Of a stretch of 64,000 nt of DNA, positions 11,209-21,779 are shown piece after piece (position 1 is the stretch's first letter; each line of letters begins with the position of its first letter). The DNA comes from Leptoclinus maculatus (lineage: Eukaryota > Chordata > Actinopteri > Perciformes > Stichaeidae): positions 5,404,042 to 5,468,041 of the forward strand of contig JAVDOI010000007.1 in the NCBI GenBank assembly GCA_032191485.1, read 5' to 3'. Both the position numbers and the translations under genes were made by a program. The notes under the pieces were generated by a model. The model saw only the letters and a list, made by a program, of their open reading frames with translations, ran no database searches and had not been told where the DNA came from.

Positions 11209-13705
11209 ATGGGGAAAAGAGCTACCAAGGTAAGAGCTGATATCAAGGCAACTACAAACCCACTGGAGCAGAAAGCTAATAGAAATTCAACATTGTGTTG
11301 TTGCCATCAAACAGGTGAAACCCCCGGTCAACTCTGCACTAGTCCAGGCTCCCCCCAAAAAGATGGAGCCTTTACTTCCCTATTGATGCGGTGGGTATAG
11401 TCTATACTTTCTCTCGAGGCAACACACTTAAACTAATTTGAAGTCATATAAGACTTTAGGGACTTTATCTCTACAGGGCAACATGGTGAAGAAATGTTAC
11501 CTAAAGAAAAAGACAATTTTGACAAGGTCAGTACAAACATTTTACTAGTTGATTATGGCTTTCACCATCCACAATCCAAAACCAGCGTATCTAAAGATTA
11601 CACAGTGACATACTTTTGGACTCACTTTGCCAAGTCTGTATGAGCCTCTGCGTAATCCTCTCAGAAAGATACCATGAAAGCCTGCTCTTGACCAGGTACC
11701 ATCTCGCCAAAAAAATACAAAAAAAGCATGTTCTCTGTCAAGTTTAGTTTATCCTGCGGCTTGTGGTCACCGAGGTGTTTGGGCTCAAGTTTTTCTTCAG
11801 GCAAACTTTCAAATGTGTGATTTAGAAGATAACCCTTTTCATGGTGACCACAGCTACTATTTGCTTTTACAAGAAATACTACCTTCTGCCAATTACGAGC
11901 AAATGACCACAACAGTACTTGGCAATGAGCCAATCAAATTGTAGCGGGGCAACAGGCAACTAGCCGCATGTGGCATCAAATTTGTGCCATTTGGGCATTG
12001 GGCATGCACATTATCGTTTTCCCACTCTCAAGGGACTTAACATTGCGAGCGTGGAGATGTTCTCATGTAGCGGCCTCTAGAGCCAAAGCCCCTGGCCTTA
12101 GATTATGTCATGTTACTGCATATACATTTCAGTTATGTTACAAACGACTACTAAAACCGCACTTTCAGGCCATATATATTATTACATGTTGTCATTGTAA
12201 CGAAAATTACAAAAAAAACTCAGATTTAACACTTTTAACAAAAACACATGATTCCATGTTTTTGTACATATTCATTACTAAATCCAGGAATTTGTTATAA
12301 AGACTAAAGACTGCATCAATAGCCTTACTGATATATAATCAATGCCATCAATAAACTGTTATTTTACTAACTCCTACCTGTTTGAAACAGTAGTTTCTGC
12401 TGCTGACTGTCTCATCAGTTTGCATTACGTTCTGCAGAAGTTCCCCATATCGTGTCCAGCCTCTGTACTTTACAATAGTGTTTTACATTGACATTGGTGT
12501 GTGTTCTCTTTGCAGCATGAGGAGGATGTGAGAGCTGCCTCTATCCTCTCCCCCTCCCCAGTGAGAGAAGTCGCCGATGATGATTCATTTGGACCAATGC
12601 AAGCAGCGATGAACCTTGACTCCTGCACCTCCCTCACACATGTGGACACACTGTGCCAAAACAATGACGAGGAAGTCATTGGACACATTGCCTGCTGTGA
12701 CAACCTGGAAGATTATAATTCTCTACCCTCCACGGTCTCAAATGAAATAGTGAGATTGTATTATTTTTATATGTACAAGCAAATTGTGTCTCTATCCATC
12801 TCTCTTGTTTTTCCAGATGAAGGATTCTCATGAACTGGATCTTCTGAAGAAAGATCTGGAAAAGGAGAGAGAAGACAAAGCTGCCCTGGAGGAAATGTTG
12901 GAGAAAGAGAGAGGTGACAGAGCTCTTCTCTAGGAGCAATTAGAGGAGGAGACGTCTTACAAAACCAAACTGGAAATAGACTTGAAACAGGAAAAAATGC
13001 TCAGAATGGCTCTTGAGGAAGCCTTAAGAAATGAGAAATCATCAACAGCTACTCTTGAAAAAGCTCTAGCTCAGGAAAAATCTGCAACAGCTACTCATGA
13101 GAAGGCGTTGAATAAGAAAAAAGCAGACAACGCAGCTCTCCAGAAGTCTCAGCTAAAGAAGACGACGGCCATTTCTGATCTTCCGGCTACACTTGTCGCA
13201 AAGCAGCTGAACTGTAATCAAAAGCCGCAAGAGCACGTAGAAGCAAATGACAAGCTGGCTCTGGAGAAAAACAAGGAGATACAGGAGCTTCAGGACCGCA
13301 TCATTGAGCTGCAAAAGAGACACCTGTGCATGAACGCCTCTCAGATCCAGGTGCAGAAACTTCAACAAGAGGTGAGAGCCAAAGACCAACAGCTGCTCTG
13401 GCTGAAGACAAAGGCCAAGCAGCCGTCTGCTGACCTCGTCGAAGAACAAAACAGGAGCTTGTGTCTGCAGATCGATGTCGCGGCAGCTCAGTCCAAACAG
13501 ACGAAAGTGGAAGAGGAAAGTGTTTGTGTAACCCGTGAGAGCAAAGAGATCAAATCCTCTCTGGTGGCACAGAAAGATGATGTGATCCAACTCGAACAGA
13601 CTCGAAGCTAAGACCAAGCACACATCAGCTCTGATCACGCAGGTGCAGGCTCTAGGAGAGAGCTTCTGGCGTTGAAAGAGCAAAGAATCAATCAGCTGAG
13701 GTCTT
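11209..13705 (+). pseudogene. Decayed intron-containing coiled-coil gene, family unknown
   Basis: Five exon-like blocks have GT-AG borders and matching phases: 11209-11229 (MGKRATK), 11315-11390, 11477-11526, 12516-12749 and 12817 onward. Exon 2 ends with one spare base and exon 3 starts with two, so the joins fit. Exon 4 codes 78 residues rich in Asp, Glu and Ser. Exon 5 codes a long Glu/Lys/Gln/Leu-rich coiled coil with a repeated 'TATLEKALAQEKS' type unit. The reading frame is broken by TGA at 11384-11386, TAG at 12931-12933, TAA at 13609-13611 and apparent frameshifts shortly before and after that last stop, beyond which coding-like sequence continues (for example KEQRINQLR near 13677). 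It keeps introns, so it is not a processed retrocopy. I do not recognise the parent gene. It lies antisense inside what is probably a spon1 intron. Confidence 0.6.
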
Positions 13706-13837
13706 ATTTCACTCTTGGGACACTTGTATGTTAATGTATTTACTTTGTGATGGGACACGAAAATGGCAGCAAGGAGAAGCATCAATATGTGGAGCTACTG
13801 TATGTTCTCCTTCGTCCTCTCTCTCAACCCAACAGGT

Positions 13838-14100
13838 CGAGGCAGATGGTCACCCACCCAGAGCCTGGTTCTGCTTGAGGTTTCTGCCTGTTAAAAGGGA
13901 GTCTTTCTTCGCCACTGTCGCTCCAGTGATTGCTTGTGTGAGTAATTGTTGGATCTCCGTAAATAACAAGATCATAAAGCGTGCAGTTCTTTTTTCAGCA
14001 ACCATGTTATCAATGTCAAGTACCTTTTATGTAAAGCAATAGACTGGAGCACTGTGCCCAAGACAAATGTCCCGTCAGGGGCAATAAAGTTTACTCTATC
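13838..14100 (+). repeat. LINE-3'-end-like dispersed repeat
   Basis: Contains the phrases 'ggtttctgcctgttaaaagg' and 'gccactgtcgctccagtg', 'ggatctccgtaaataac' and a terminal 'ggcaataaagtttac', known from a very common fish repeat resembling the 3' end of a non-LTR element. It directly follows the coiled-coil pseudogene and may have replaced its 3' part. Confidence 0.5.
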
Positions 14101-14274
14101 TTTACTTGATTACATTTATTTATTGCACTTTATTTTATATTCAAAAGCACTCATCCTGTTCTGGCATTACTATCATATGTGTTAGAATTCTCCGACAGGC
14201 ACTTTGCGATTTGTTCTTAGGTAAAGAAGAGAATCTTACAAACATTTCAGTGTTGACATGTTTGTGCAAAATCA

Positions 14275-14460
14275 TCGGTTATTGCGTTTTTGTCAATTTT
14301 AGCTCGCTGTTTTTAGTCTTTATAATGAGCTAAGCTATCCGGCTGCTCGCTGTAGCTTCATATTTAATGCATGATTTGACAATAGTATCAATATTCCCAT
14401 CAAACTCTCGGCAAGAGAGCATGTAAGTGTGTTCCCCAAAACGTAGAACTATTCCTTTAA
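14275..14460 (+). repeat. Dispersed teleost repeat, family D, copy 1
   Basis: Ends in 'gaactattcctttaa' and contains 'gctgctcgctgtagcttcat' and 'actctcggcaagagagc', hallmarks of a common percomorph repeat. Related copies are at about 17693-17935 and 31085-31270. Confidence 0.55.
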
Positions 14461-14757
14461 TGATGTTAAAATCATTGATATGGACAACATACTCATACTT
14501 TTTCTACCGGTTTACTGCACAATACAAGAAATATGTAATAATGTGATTTTATTCTATTTTCTTGTATTCTTGGACTTTTGAGTCCATACTTCTTGTTAAG
14601 TAAAAAATAATTTTCAGTAACAACACAGCTGTCGCGTTGAAAGAAGAGTCACATTGTGCGATCCACCTTTTGCCATGTGAATGCGACGTAGCGCAAGACA
14701 CAAAACCTTTTTAGTTCACGGATTAATAGAAAAGACCCCCGTTACAAAGTCTGACAA

Positions 14758-14866
14758 CTCAATAGCTGACATTCCAGTGTACAGTGTACAATCGAGCTGT
14801 TTCATTCCACAGCTCAATAGCTAACATTCCAGTCTACAGTACACAATCAAGCCATCTCATTCTGCT
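14758..14866. repeat. Two-copy tandem duplication, period 55 bp
   Basis: 'ctcaatagctgacattccag' at 14758 recurs as 'ctcaatagctaacattccag' at 14813, and the following 35 bases also align with a few substitutions. Confidence 0.8.
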
Positions 14867-15347
14867 ATGTTACAGGCTGAAGTTTCCATTGTGTCAGGGT
14901 AGTTAGCCCCAGAGACAGACAGAGCCAGCCAAGAGAGGAGTTAGGGCTGTCCGTCAGACTCTAATGTCTCCACACAACAGCCCAAACCTAAACTGACAGG
15001 CACACACCATACTGACAGCCCACTAACAACATGCTATTGTTCCCTCGCAAATGGCCAAGACACACCTTTCAGAGCTCACATAGAGAGAGACGGAGTGGAG
15101 AGAGGACTCACAGAGACAACCTCATACTGTGGGCCTCAGCACAAAGGAGCAACATACATATGTCACATATAGATTAGAGTTGGTCCACATGGATACAATC
15201 TTCTATCACAATATATCATTTTACACTGTGATCATTTGAAAAATTAAAGAATAACCAGATGCTGATGTCTATGTTATGTATGCTCAATGATATGCAACAC
15301 TACCTCCAACGGCCTAATTTATCACTAATTCCATTCATTATACGTAC

Positions 15348-15480
15348 AGCTATAGTTCAGTAGGTATAGCTGGTCGCTCATTAATCACAGGATTGTTGGT
15401 TCGATCCTTGGATCCTCCTGTCCATGTCTCATTGATCTTTTGGAGTTCCATGTGAGTGAAATGTGAGCCTGTCATTTCAA
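15348..15480 (+). repeat. tRNA-derived SINE fragment
   Basis: An A-box-like TAGTTCAGTAGG near 15354 and a B box GGTTCGATCC at 15398-15407 have the spacing of a tRNA-type internal polymerase III promoter. The sequence around them cannot fold as an intact tRNA, so this is a SINE head and not a tRNA gene. Confidence 0.55.
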
Positions 15481-15484
15481 CTGT

Positions 15485-16015
15485 TTGGATTAAAACCAGG
15501 CAGCAACCTTCGCGTTTGAAAAGTAAAGAAAATGCTGAAGTTCCATAAACTTGTAATCTCTCTAATGGCCATCAGGGGGTGACTCCTCTGGTTGCAAAAA
15601 ATAACTCTGATTGTATAGAAGTCTATGAAAAAATGACCCCACTTCTCACTTGATTTATTACCTCAGTAAACATTGTAAACATAAGTTTATGGTCTCAATT
15701 GCTAGTTTCAAGTCTTCAATACAGCATGATGTTCATTTAGGAAATGATGGTCCCATTCAGAGTACAATAAACCATAAAGCAGGTTAGGCTTTAGGCCGGG
15801 GCTACCTTGTGTTGACAGGTCGCTACCACGGTTTTGTGCAGTCTGGATGTTGTCCTTGATTTCGTCTTAAAACGTTATCCCTTTCACAGTCGTTTTTTTA
15901 TGTGTTTATGAAAGTTAATTGTAATCATTTTGGTTGCCTAAAAAAGTCTGGCCAAACAAACCAATGGGTGATGTCATGGTTACAACGTCCACTTCTCATA
16001 GACAGACTATGGCTG
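15485..16015 (+). repeat. Dispersed teleost repeat, family B, copy 1
   Basis: Contains 'gccatcagggggtgactcct', 'ctggttgcaaaaaataactc', 'acaggtcgctaccacggt' and 'accaatgggtgatgtcatgg' followed by 'acgtccacttctcatag'. The same phrases recur at about 42270-42490 and 60785-60860. The 117-codon open frame at 15902-16255 begins inside this repeat and is not a gene. Confidence 0.55.
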
Positions 16016-16019
16016 AAAC

Positions 16020-17320
16020 GGAGATTAATGAAAAACATGGCTGAAACTCATCTGGTGGAGAAGGGGTTTAAGATAGAGGGACAATGGAACAACATAGTGT
16101 CAGAGCTAGCCTTTCCCTTTTTATTCAACATTCAAACTGGAAAAACTATGGAAAAAAATGTCCGTCGGACCAATTGCATACCCCGTTCCCCTTATGCATT
16201 TGTGAGAAAACTAGCTACCCTTGCTGATTGTGATACCAAAACAGATGAGAAGTAACATGCCAGAAGATTTGGGATTTAAAAACATTTCTGAAAAAAAAGT
16301 CCATTGATAAAGATGGTTTGATGACTTTGTAAAATACAACTGCTGTATAGTAAGATTAGCAGCTTATCACTCAATTGAGACAGCAGAGGCTCGGTGAGTG
16401 AACTCCAAGTCGTCTACTATGTAACATGGTGAGCTACATTATTTTCCCATCAGCTCAAAAATAATTTCACATTAGTTCTAGTTAATTTGAAGTTAGCCTT
16501 CGGAGGAAGCAAAGCTTAAACTTAAAGGAGTAGCTTCGTAGCATGCTATAAATGGTTTCCCAAAATGTCTTTTGGCCAATTTCTATCTTCTCACAGTACA
16601 TATTATCACATTACCCAATCCTTTAAGGATTTGAATAGACATGTAAGCATTTGACTCACCTGCATGCACACATACAAACACGAATGCTAAAGCACATCTC
16701 TCAGCTGTGTCCTCTCATGCACGCACTCACTCAAGTGAGGAACTAAGGCAACAGCCTGTCCTCTCGGGGTAATATCCAGTGGATGCCTTCCAAAAATATC
16801 TGATCCCCTAAAGGCATAGTTCGCTCAAAAGTAAGTCTGCTGATGTTTTCCAAAGGAATCTGATTTCGAGCACAATCCAGCACCAAGCACTGTCAATATG
16901 CATCTGGTTTAATGAGAAGAATAATGGGACAGTGAGAGTATGAAGACGCCCTGTGTTGCTATGTAAACGCTTTGCCCAATGTGGAAATGAGAATTTCACT
17001 ATATTGCACATTCATCAGCTGCCATTTTGACAGAAATGACTGTGTGTGTTTGTATATCGTCATGGATTCTTATTGCCTCAGCCTGTCATTAACCTCTCAG
17101 TATGTTGTAATAGCCCCTGACAAATGAGCGTATAATGATGATACTGTATCTACATTCTGTCTGCGCTGATGAAGGTTGGAGTATAAGTATGTATATATTC
17201 AAATTTTTTTAGTGCGTCCCATTAGCTCTTGGGTTTAGACCATTATGACTCTCGGAAAACACATGGAAAGACATGTAAATAGTGCAGTTACATCAAAAAA
17301 AGGAGTGACATCTGATACCC
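16020..17320. other. Non-coding stretch of spon1 intron 6, nothing recognised
   Basis: AT-rich sequence downstream of the sixth spon1 coding exon on the gene's strand. I found no match to the next expected spon1 exon (the SDEVLTV to MSFLTMMGPSPDW part of the spondin domain) here or anywhere to the left. Confidence 0.5.
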
Positions 17321-17323
17321 TAC

Positions 17324-17472
17324 CTTCTGTCGAATCTCTTCCTCCATCTTGATGGGGGAGCCGAACTCAGCCACCTGACGGACGCCCTCGCTGGCGTAGC
17401 CCCCGTACTCCCATAGCACGTAGCGTCTGGAGTGAGACGCACCAATCAGAGCAGACCAGTGGTTGGCTCGTC
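17324..17472 (-). CDS. spon1: spon1 coding exon 6, spondin domain
   Basis: The minus strand has an acceptor TTTCAG before GACGAGCC and a donor AAG|GTAGGG. The 149 bases supply two bases of a split Arg codon and 49 codons, ending on a codon boundary (about residues 222-271). The product includes RANHWSALIGASHSRRYVLW, then EYGGYASEGVRQVAEFGSP and IKMEEEIRQK, matching the spondin-domain segment of vertebrate F-spondin, where ANHWS and VLWEYGGYASEGV are nearly invariant. The last residues read RQK where mammals have RQQ. Confidence 0.95.
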
Positions 17473-17692
17473 CTGAAAGACATTTTAGTTGTTGTTGTTT
17501 TTTCATTCAGGTTTGAGTGGATTGAATTCTGATAAGCAAGTCAAGAAAGGGGTGAATATTAGCCGATTGATTGAGCAGCTAGCTGGTAGCCTGACGTTGT
17601 TTTATCGGTACTTTAAGATTGGGATGATAAACACATTTTTGAGTTTCTCAGTCAGCATTTTTCTTTGGCTGATTTAAGTAGTAGTTTTATAA

Positions 17693-17935
17693 GGTGTGGG
17701 GGGTTATGTGCCATACTATGTCTTAACTGGGAGCAGTAACCTAGTGGAGGTTGCCAGGCAACCAGTGGAGACTTAATCTATGTTTTACACTTTTGTACAG
17801 ATTAAAGAAAAGATAAACAATATGTTTATTTGTTCGCTTTGGGTAGCGCCAAGCTAGCTGTTTCCCTGTTTCCAGTCGTTATGCTAAGCTAAACTAACCA
17901 GCTGCTGACTGCAGGTTCAAAATGTCAAACAATTT
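17693..17935 (+). repeat. Dispersed teleost repeat, family D, copy 2
   Basis: Contains 'ggttgccaggcaaccagtgg', 'tgctaagctaaactaacc' and 'cagctgctgactgcag', matching the family seen at 14275 and 31085. It lies in the short intron between spon1 exons 5 and 6. Confidence 0.5.
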
Positions 17936-18054
17936 CTTTCCACGTTGTTATTTCAGAAAGATGACTTTGTATTTTCTGACAAAACCCTTTTTGCTACAAC
18001 CCAGTGGCGCATCCAGATTTTTTTGACAGGTGGTGGCCAAGGGTTTGAACTCAC

Positions 18055-18177
18055 TTGGGTAGTCTTTGGGATGTACTTTCTCTGACCAGTTGCCGAGGAA
18101 GGTGAGTCTGTACTTGGCTGTTCCGCAGGCGCAGCACTCCATAGCGGGAGCTTCTGTGGCCTCGCCGAACACATGCT
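18055..18177 (-). CDS. spon1: spon1 coding exon 5, Reeler-spondin junction
   Basis: Acceptor CTGTAG before AGCATGTG and donor CCAA|GTGAGT on the minus strand bound 123 bases that complete a Glu codon, code 40 residues and leave one base. The product runs EHVFGEATEAPAMECCACGT, then AKYRLTFLGNWSEKVHPKDYP. CCACGTAKYRLTF and NWSEK-HPKDYP open the Spond_N domain and are diagnostic of F-spondin. The EHVFGEATEAP linker is less conserved, as expected between domains. Confidence 0.96.
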
Positions 18178-18958
18178 CTACAGGGAGACGGGACGTGAAC
18201 AAACACAATTTTAAGGATAGACAATGCACGAGCCAAATAAATTATAGAAAACAGAGTTCAGGAGCTAACAGGCAAACAGAGATCTGCCAGTGTGCAAGCT
18301 TTGACATTAATGAACACCTGCATAAATTACTAGTGAAATGACTACAATTTGGACCCAGTGAGAATGTCACAAAAACAAACATCCCTGGAATAAACTGGTA
18401 TTTAAATGACACATTAGCTTTGACTCAGATTTATAAATATTCAAATATTGGTCCTGACCAATGTTTTGCAAAGATAGGTCAAGGGGAGTACTTGAATATT
18501 TATGAGTCGCCAAATTATTCGGAAGAAAATCCTCACTTGACATCTAAGTTATAGCAGGATGAGTCAAACGTCGGAGGCGCCTCACATAGGAGACATGGTG
18601 GCTTGATTGGATTGCATAATAGCATGGAAAATTTGATTTGGGAGAGGAGAGGAAGATTTAATGAGTCAAAATCCCCTGAGATGAAGTTTGAAACACATGT
18701 CCGGGCTCTGTTTTTTTATTGCACAATAAACGTGAGCTTCGAAGCTAAAAGAGTCCTGTTGCCTTGCTGTCTCACTGGTGCGTGGCACTTTTCTCTGCAG
18801 TGAAATCGCAGGTAACATAAAAGCTGTGGAATATTTAAATACATTGACGCCCAGGAGATAAATGACTCATTGTCCTCACAGTTTTCCCCACTGCCTCTGT
18901 TGGCTTCATATTTTTTTTTAAAGAAGGTATGAAAGGCTGGGAGCTGTTTTGCTCCAAA

Positions 18959-18980
18959 GGGGGGGGGGGGGGGGGGGGGG
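18959..18980. repeat. Poly-G tract of 22 bases
   Basis: An uninterrupted G homopolymer in spon1 intron 4, close to exon 4. It is followed by three copies of an 'aatggcacc' unit at about 19005-19034. Homopolymer length may be an assembly estimate. Confidence 0.9.
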
Positions 18981-19088
18981 TTAACAGCAGATGGAAGAAG
19001 GGATAATGGCACCATAATGGCACCTTAATGGCACCAAAATGGGCAGTCCAGGATGAAAAAAGAGAAGATGACGGGCAGCTGTCATTAC

Positions 19089-19162
19089 CTTTCTCACAGA
19101 GTCGAATAGTGAGAGAGCCTTCATCCTGGAAATAAATGACTCTCTTCTGGACAATACTGGCC
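19089..19162 (-). CDS. spon1: spon1 coding exon 4, end of Reeler domain
   Basis: Acceptor CTCCAG before GGCCAGT and donor GAAAG|GTAATG bound 74 bases. The first base completes the Lys codon begun in exon 3, giving K-ASIVQKRVIYFQDEGSLT then IRLCEK. Human F-spondin has ASIVQKRIIYFQDEGSLT at this place. The one spare base at the end pairs with the two-base start of exon 5 to make Glu. The LCE cysteine is a conserved position at the end of the Reeler domain. Confidence 0.95.
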
Positions 19163-20589
19163 CTGGAGAGACAGAGTGGGCAGGAGAAAGAAAAATAAAT
19201 TATGAATTGGATAGTAAGAGAGGTGCAAAAAGTGTATTAGATGGATAATACTGTAGTTTTTTTTTTTTTCAATATCTGATCCATGTAATCCTCGGTGAGA
19301 GGGGAAGGTAATGAGTTCCCTGATGTTTCATAGTGGACACGAAGTCCACATCTTTTCCACAGAAACAGCGCTGTATTCTCAGGACCTCATGACTCAATCA
19401 CACTGCAGCAGTACAAAATGTAACAGAGCAATCATGCCCACGGACATGAAGGAGAGACAGAGCTGTAATTACAGTAGGAAGCAGGAATATAGATCTTTAC
19501 ACAGACCGTGGACAGACCCCAATTGTAACTTATGAAGTAATATTGACTGGAAAGGAAACTGTACCAATGAAAATAGGTTGTTTTACCAAAGGCAGTTACA
19601 TTCCTCTTCAGTAAAAAATGAAATACATTTCTCATATTGCGCCGACATGTGATGCCACTCCTATGGAAATTCTGAGGTGAAAAGGAAGATGTAAAAATTG
19701 TCAGGGCAACAATAAGGCCTTGCAACACTTTAACAATAAGTTTGCAATAGTTTTACATTCCACTGCAATACAATTTGCAAACAATCCCAGTACTTTTACA
19801 TTCCCTTTAAACAGTTGTAAGTTTGCACCTACATTTTCCTCAGATAAAATACCTCACCTCTGTCACAAACCTTGTTTTACATTTTAGAACTAACATCACC
19901 TGTTAGTAACCGAGTTTGCTCTGCTGGCGAAGACAGCACCTATCTAGGTTTATATTTACATTCTGACATAAATTCATGACATTAAAGCTGGTTGTACAGG
20001 TCTTGATTTTGACACGTGGACTATGGCCCTGTGATATGGTCCACTGCAGCAACAAAAAAAAAAGATCTGCAGAGAGCTTGAAATGGTTCAGGATCTTTCC
20101 TGTCTGAAGGTGGACGACAGGCTGAAATACAGTCCCTTAACCTTTATATATGCAAGAAAGTGACAATGAATAAAGGTAGCCATTGCGTGGTTATGGGTGT
20201 GTGTATGCTGCAGCACTGCTGATTATATCACAGGCTGGTACTGGACCTTGTTTTATTTATTTGTTATTTACATTTTAAATAGGCAGTAAATATATATTAT
20301 ATCTATGTATGTATTAATGCATGTATGTGCATATGTATAAAATGTTATGTTTAGTTATGTTTGATTAATGGATTCAAATTATTATAGTTGTTGTAGTTCA
20401 TATTGTGATAACCAGAAACAAATGAATAAATAAACACATCAGAGACAGGAATACATGCAAAGGAGAAATACGTGGATAAAAATGTCCATGTAACAAATGG
20501 TTGCCAATATAAACAGATGCTGGTGCAACAGAGAGCCACTATAAGAGTCTTATAGGCTTTGTGGCCAGGACAAATTACCCGAGACTACC

Positions 20590-20689
20590 CTACCCTAGAG
20601 GGGAGCATGTTTATGTTCCTTCAGCCCTATGTTCACTCAACCCTATGTTCCATGAGCACTATGTTCACTCAACCCTATGTTCTCTAAAT
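20590..20689 (+). repeat. Minisatellite, left arm
   Basis: About six degenerate copies of a 15-16-bp unit built on CCCTATGTTCCCTCAA. The array is interrupted at 20690 by a hAT element and resumes at 21385. Confidence 0.85.
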
Positions 20690-21384
20690 CAGTGATTCTC
20701 AACTGGTGGGACCCGTTTTCAGTGGGTCGCGGGCCTTTGCCTGAAAAAAGAAAAATACTGTGCTTATATTTTGAAGGGGATTTTTTTATGCAGCGGAGTG
20801 CCGTCTATTCACACTCCTTAACAGTATTTGGCGTTAATGCCTTGTAATGCTTATAGACACCTGCCATTTCACAGCATAGAAGAACACCCCCAAAGTTTGT
20901 TTTTATATGCTAATTGAGAATGGCAAAACGCAAGTACGACACCGACTATATGAGATATGGATTTTCTTACATTGAGGACAAAAGAGGGCAAAAACCTCAG
21001 TCTGTTTTGTGCAGCGTTCTGGCACAAGAAAGCATGAAGCTGTCATTTGAAGCTCTGTCAAATTACACTATAAGTAGATGAATTGAAGACACGTCGGATG
21101 ACATCAAACAACAGACCACAGCTCGAATTAAGGCAAGTGGTCATTTTGCATTACAAATGGACGAATACAGACATAACAAACAAAGCAGTTTTACTCGTTT
21201 ACGTGAAACATGTGTGGGACGGGGACTTACAATTTCTCTGCACAAGAGAGCTCCCTACTACTACGACTGCACCATCTTTTCATTAAATCAATTTGAGAAG
21301 TTGAAAATTTTCCTCGATTTGGGTCGCGGCTTGTCACTAAGGGGTGATGGTGGGTCCCGCAGCCAGACTAGTTGAGAACTACTG
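20690..21384 (+). mobile_element. Truncated hAT (Charlie/ZBED-like) element with target duplication
   Basis: The element starts CAGTGATTCTCAACTGG and ends in the reverse complement of CAGTAGTTCTCAACTAG, so the inverted repeats match with two differences. CTCTAAAT at 20682-20689 and 21385-21392 is a perfect 8-bp target duplication. Inside is a shortened transposase: MAKRKYDTDYMRYGFSYIED and KPQSVLCSVLAQESMK at 20921-21050 recall the BED-finger start of the hAT genes that gave rise to ZBED5 and FAM200. NKAVLLVYVKHVWDGDLQFL near 21177 recalls the catalytic core. The two parts are joined with most of the gene missing, and the finger has lost its conserved His/Cys pattern. At 695 bp it cannot encode a working enzyme. 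Confidence 0.9.
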
Positions 21385-21712
21385 CTCTAAATCATATGTT
21401 CCCTCAACCCTATGTTCCATCAGCACAATGTTCCCTCAACCCTAGTTTCCTCGCCCTATGTTCCCTCCACCCTATGTTCCCTCAGCCCTATGTTCCCTCA
21501 ACCCTTAGCTCCATCAGCACAATGTTTCCTCGCCCTATGTTCCCTTCACCCTATGTTCCCTCAGACCTATGTTCCCTCAACCCTTAGCTCCATCAGCCCT
21601 ATGTTTCCTTAACCCTGTGTTCCCTCAACCCTGTGTTCCCTCAACCCTATGTTCCCTCAACCCTATGCTCCTGCAGCCCTATGTTCCCTCAGCCCTATGT
21701 TCCCTTAAGATC
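21385..21712 (+). repeat. Minisatellite, right arm
   Basis: About twenty copies of the CCCTATGTTCCCTCAA/G unit, with a higher-order variant in which 'ccttagctccatcagc' units alternate. All three frames stay open because the units lack stops, which gives the MFPQPYVPS-type peptides; there is no coding signal. Two related units lie in inverted orientation at about 22063-22082 and 22109-22122. Confidence 0.9.
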
Positions 21713-21779
21713 AGTACCTCCACCGGTGCCATGCCATTGCTCCGACGGCCCATTATTCCAAAACCCCAATAGTCCAAAA

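Noticed and set aside
15348..15420. tRNA gene
   Set aside because: A and B boxes are present but no acceptor stem or anticodon arm pairs properly, so a SINE fits better.
15902..16255. 117-codon open frame on the plus strand
   Set aside because: It begins inside family B repeat and has no recognisable domain.
20580..21712. CRISPR array
   Set aside because: The units are adjacent degenerate copies with no distinct spacers, and the genome is a vertebrate.
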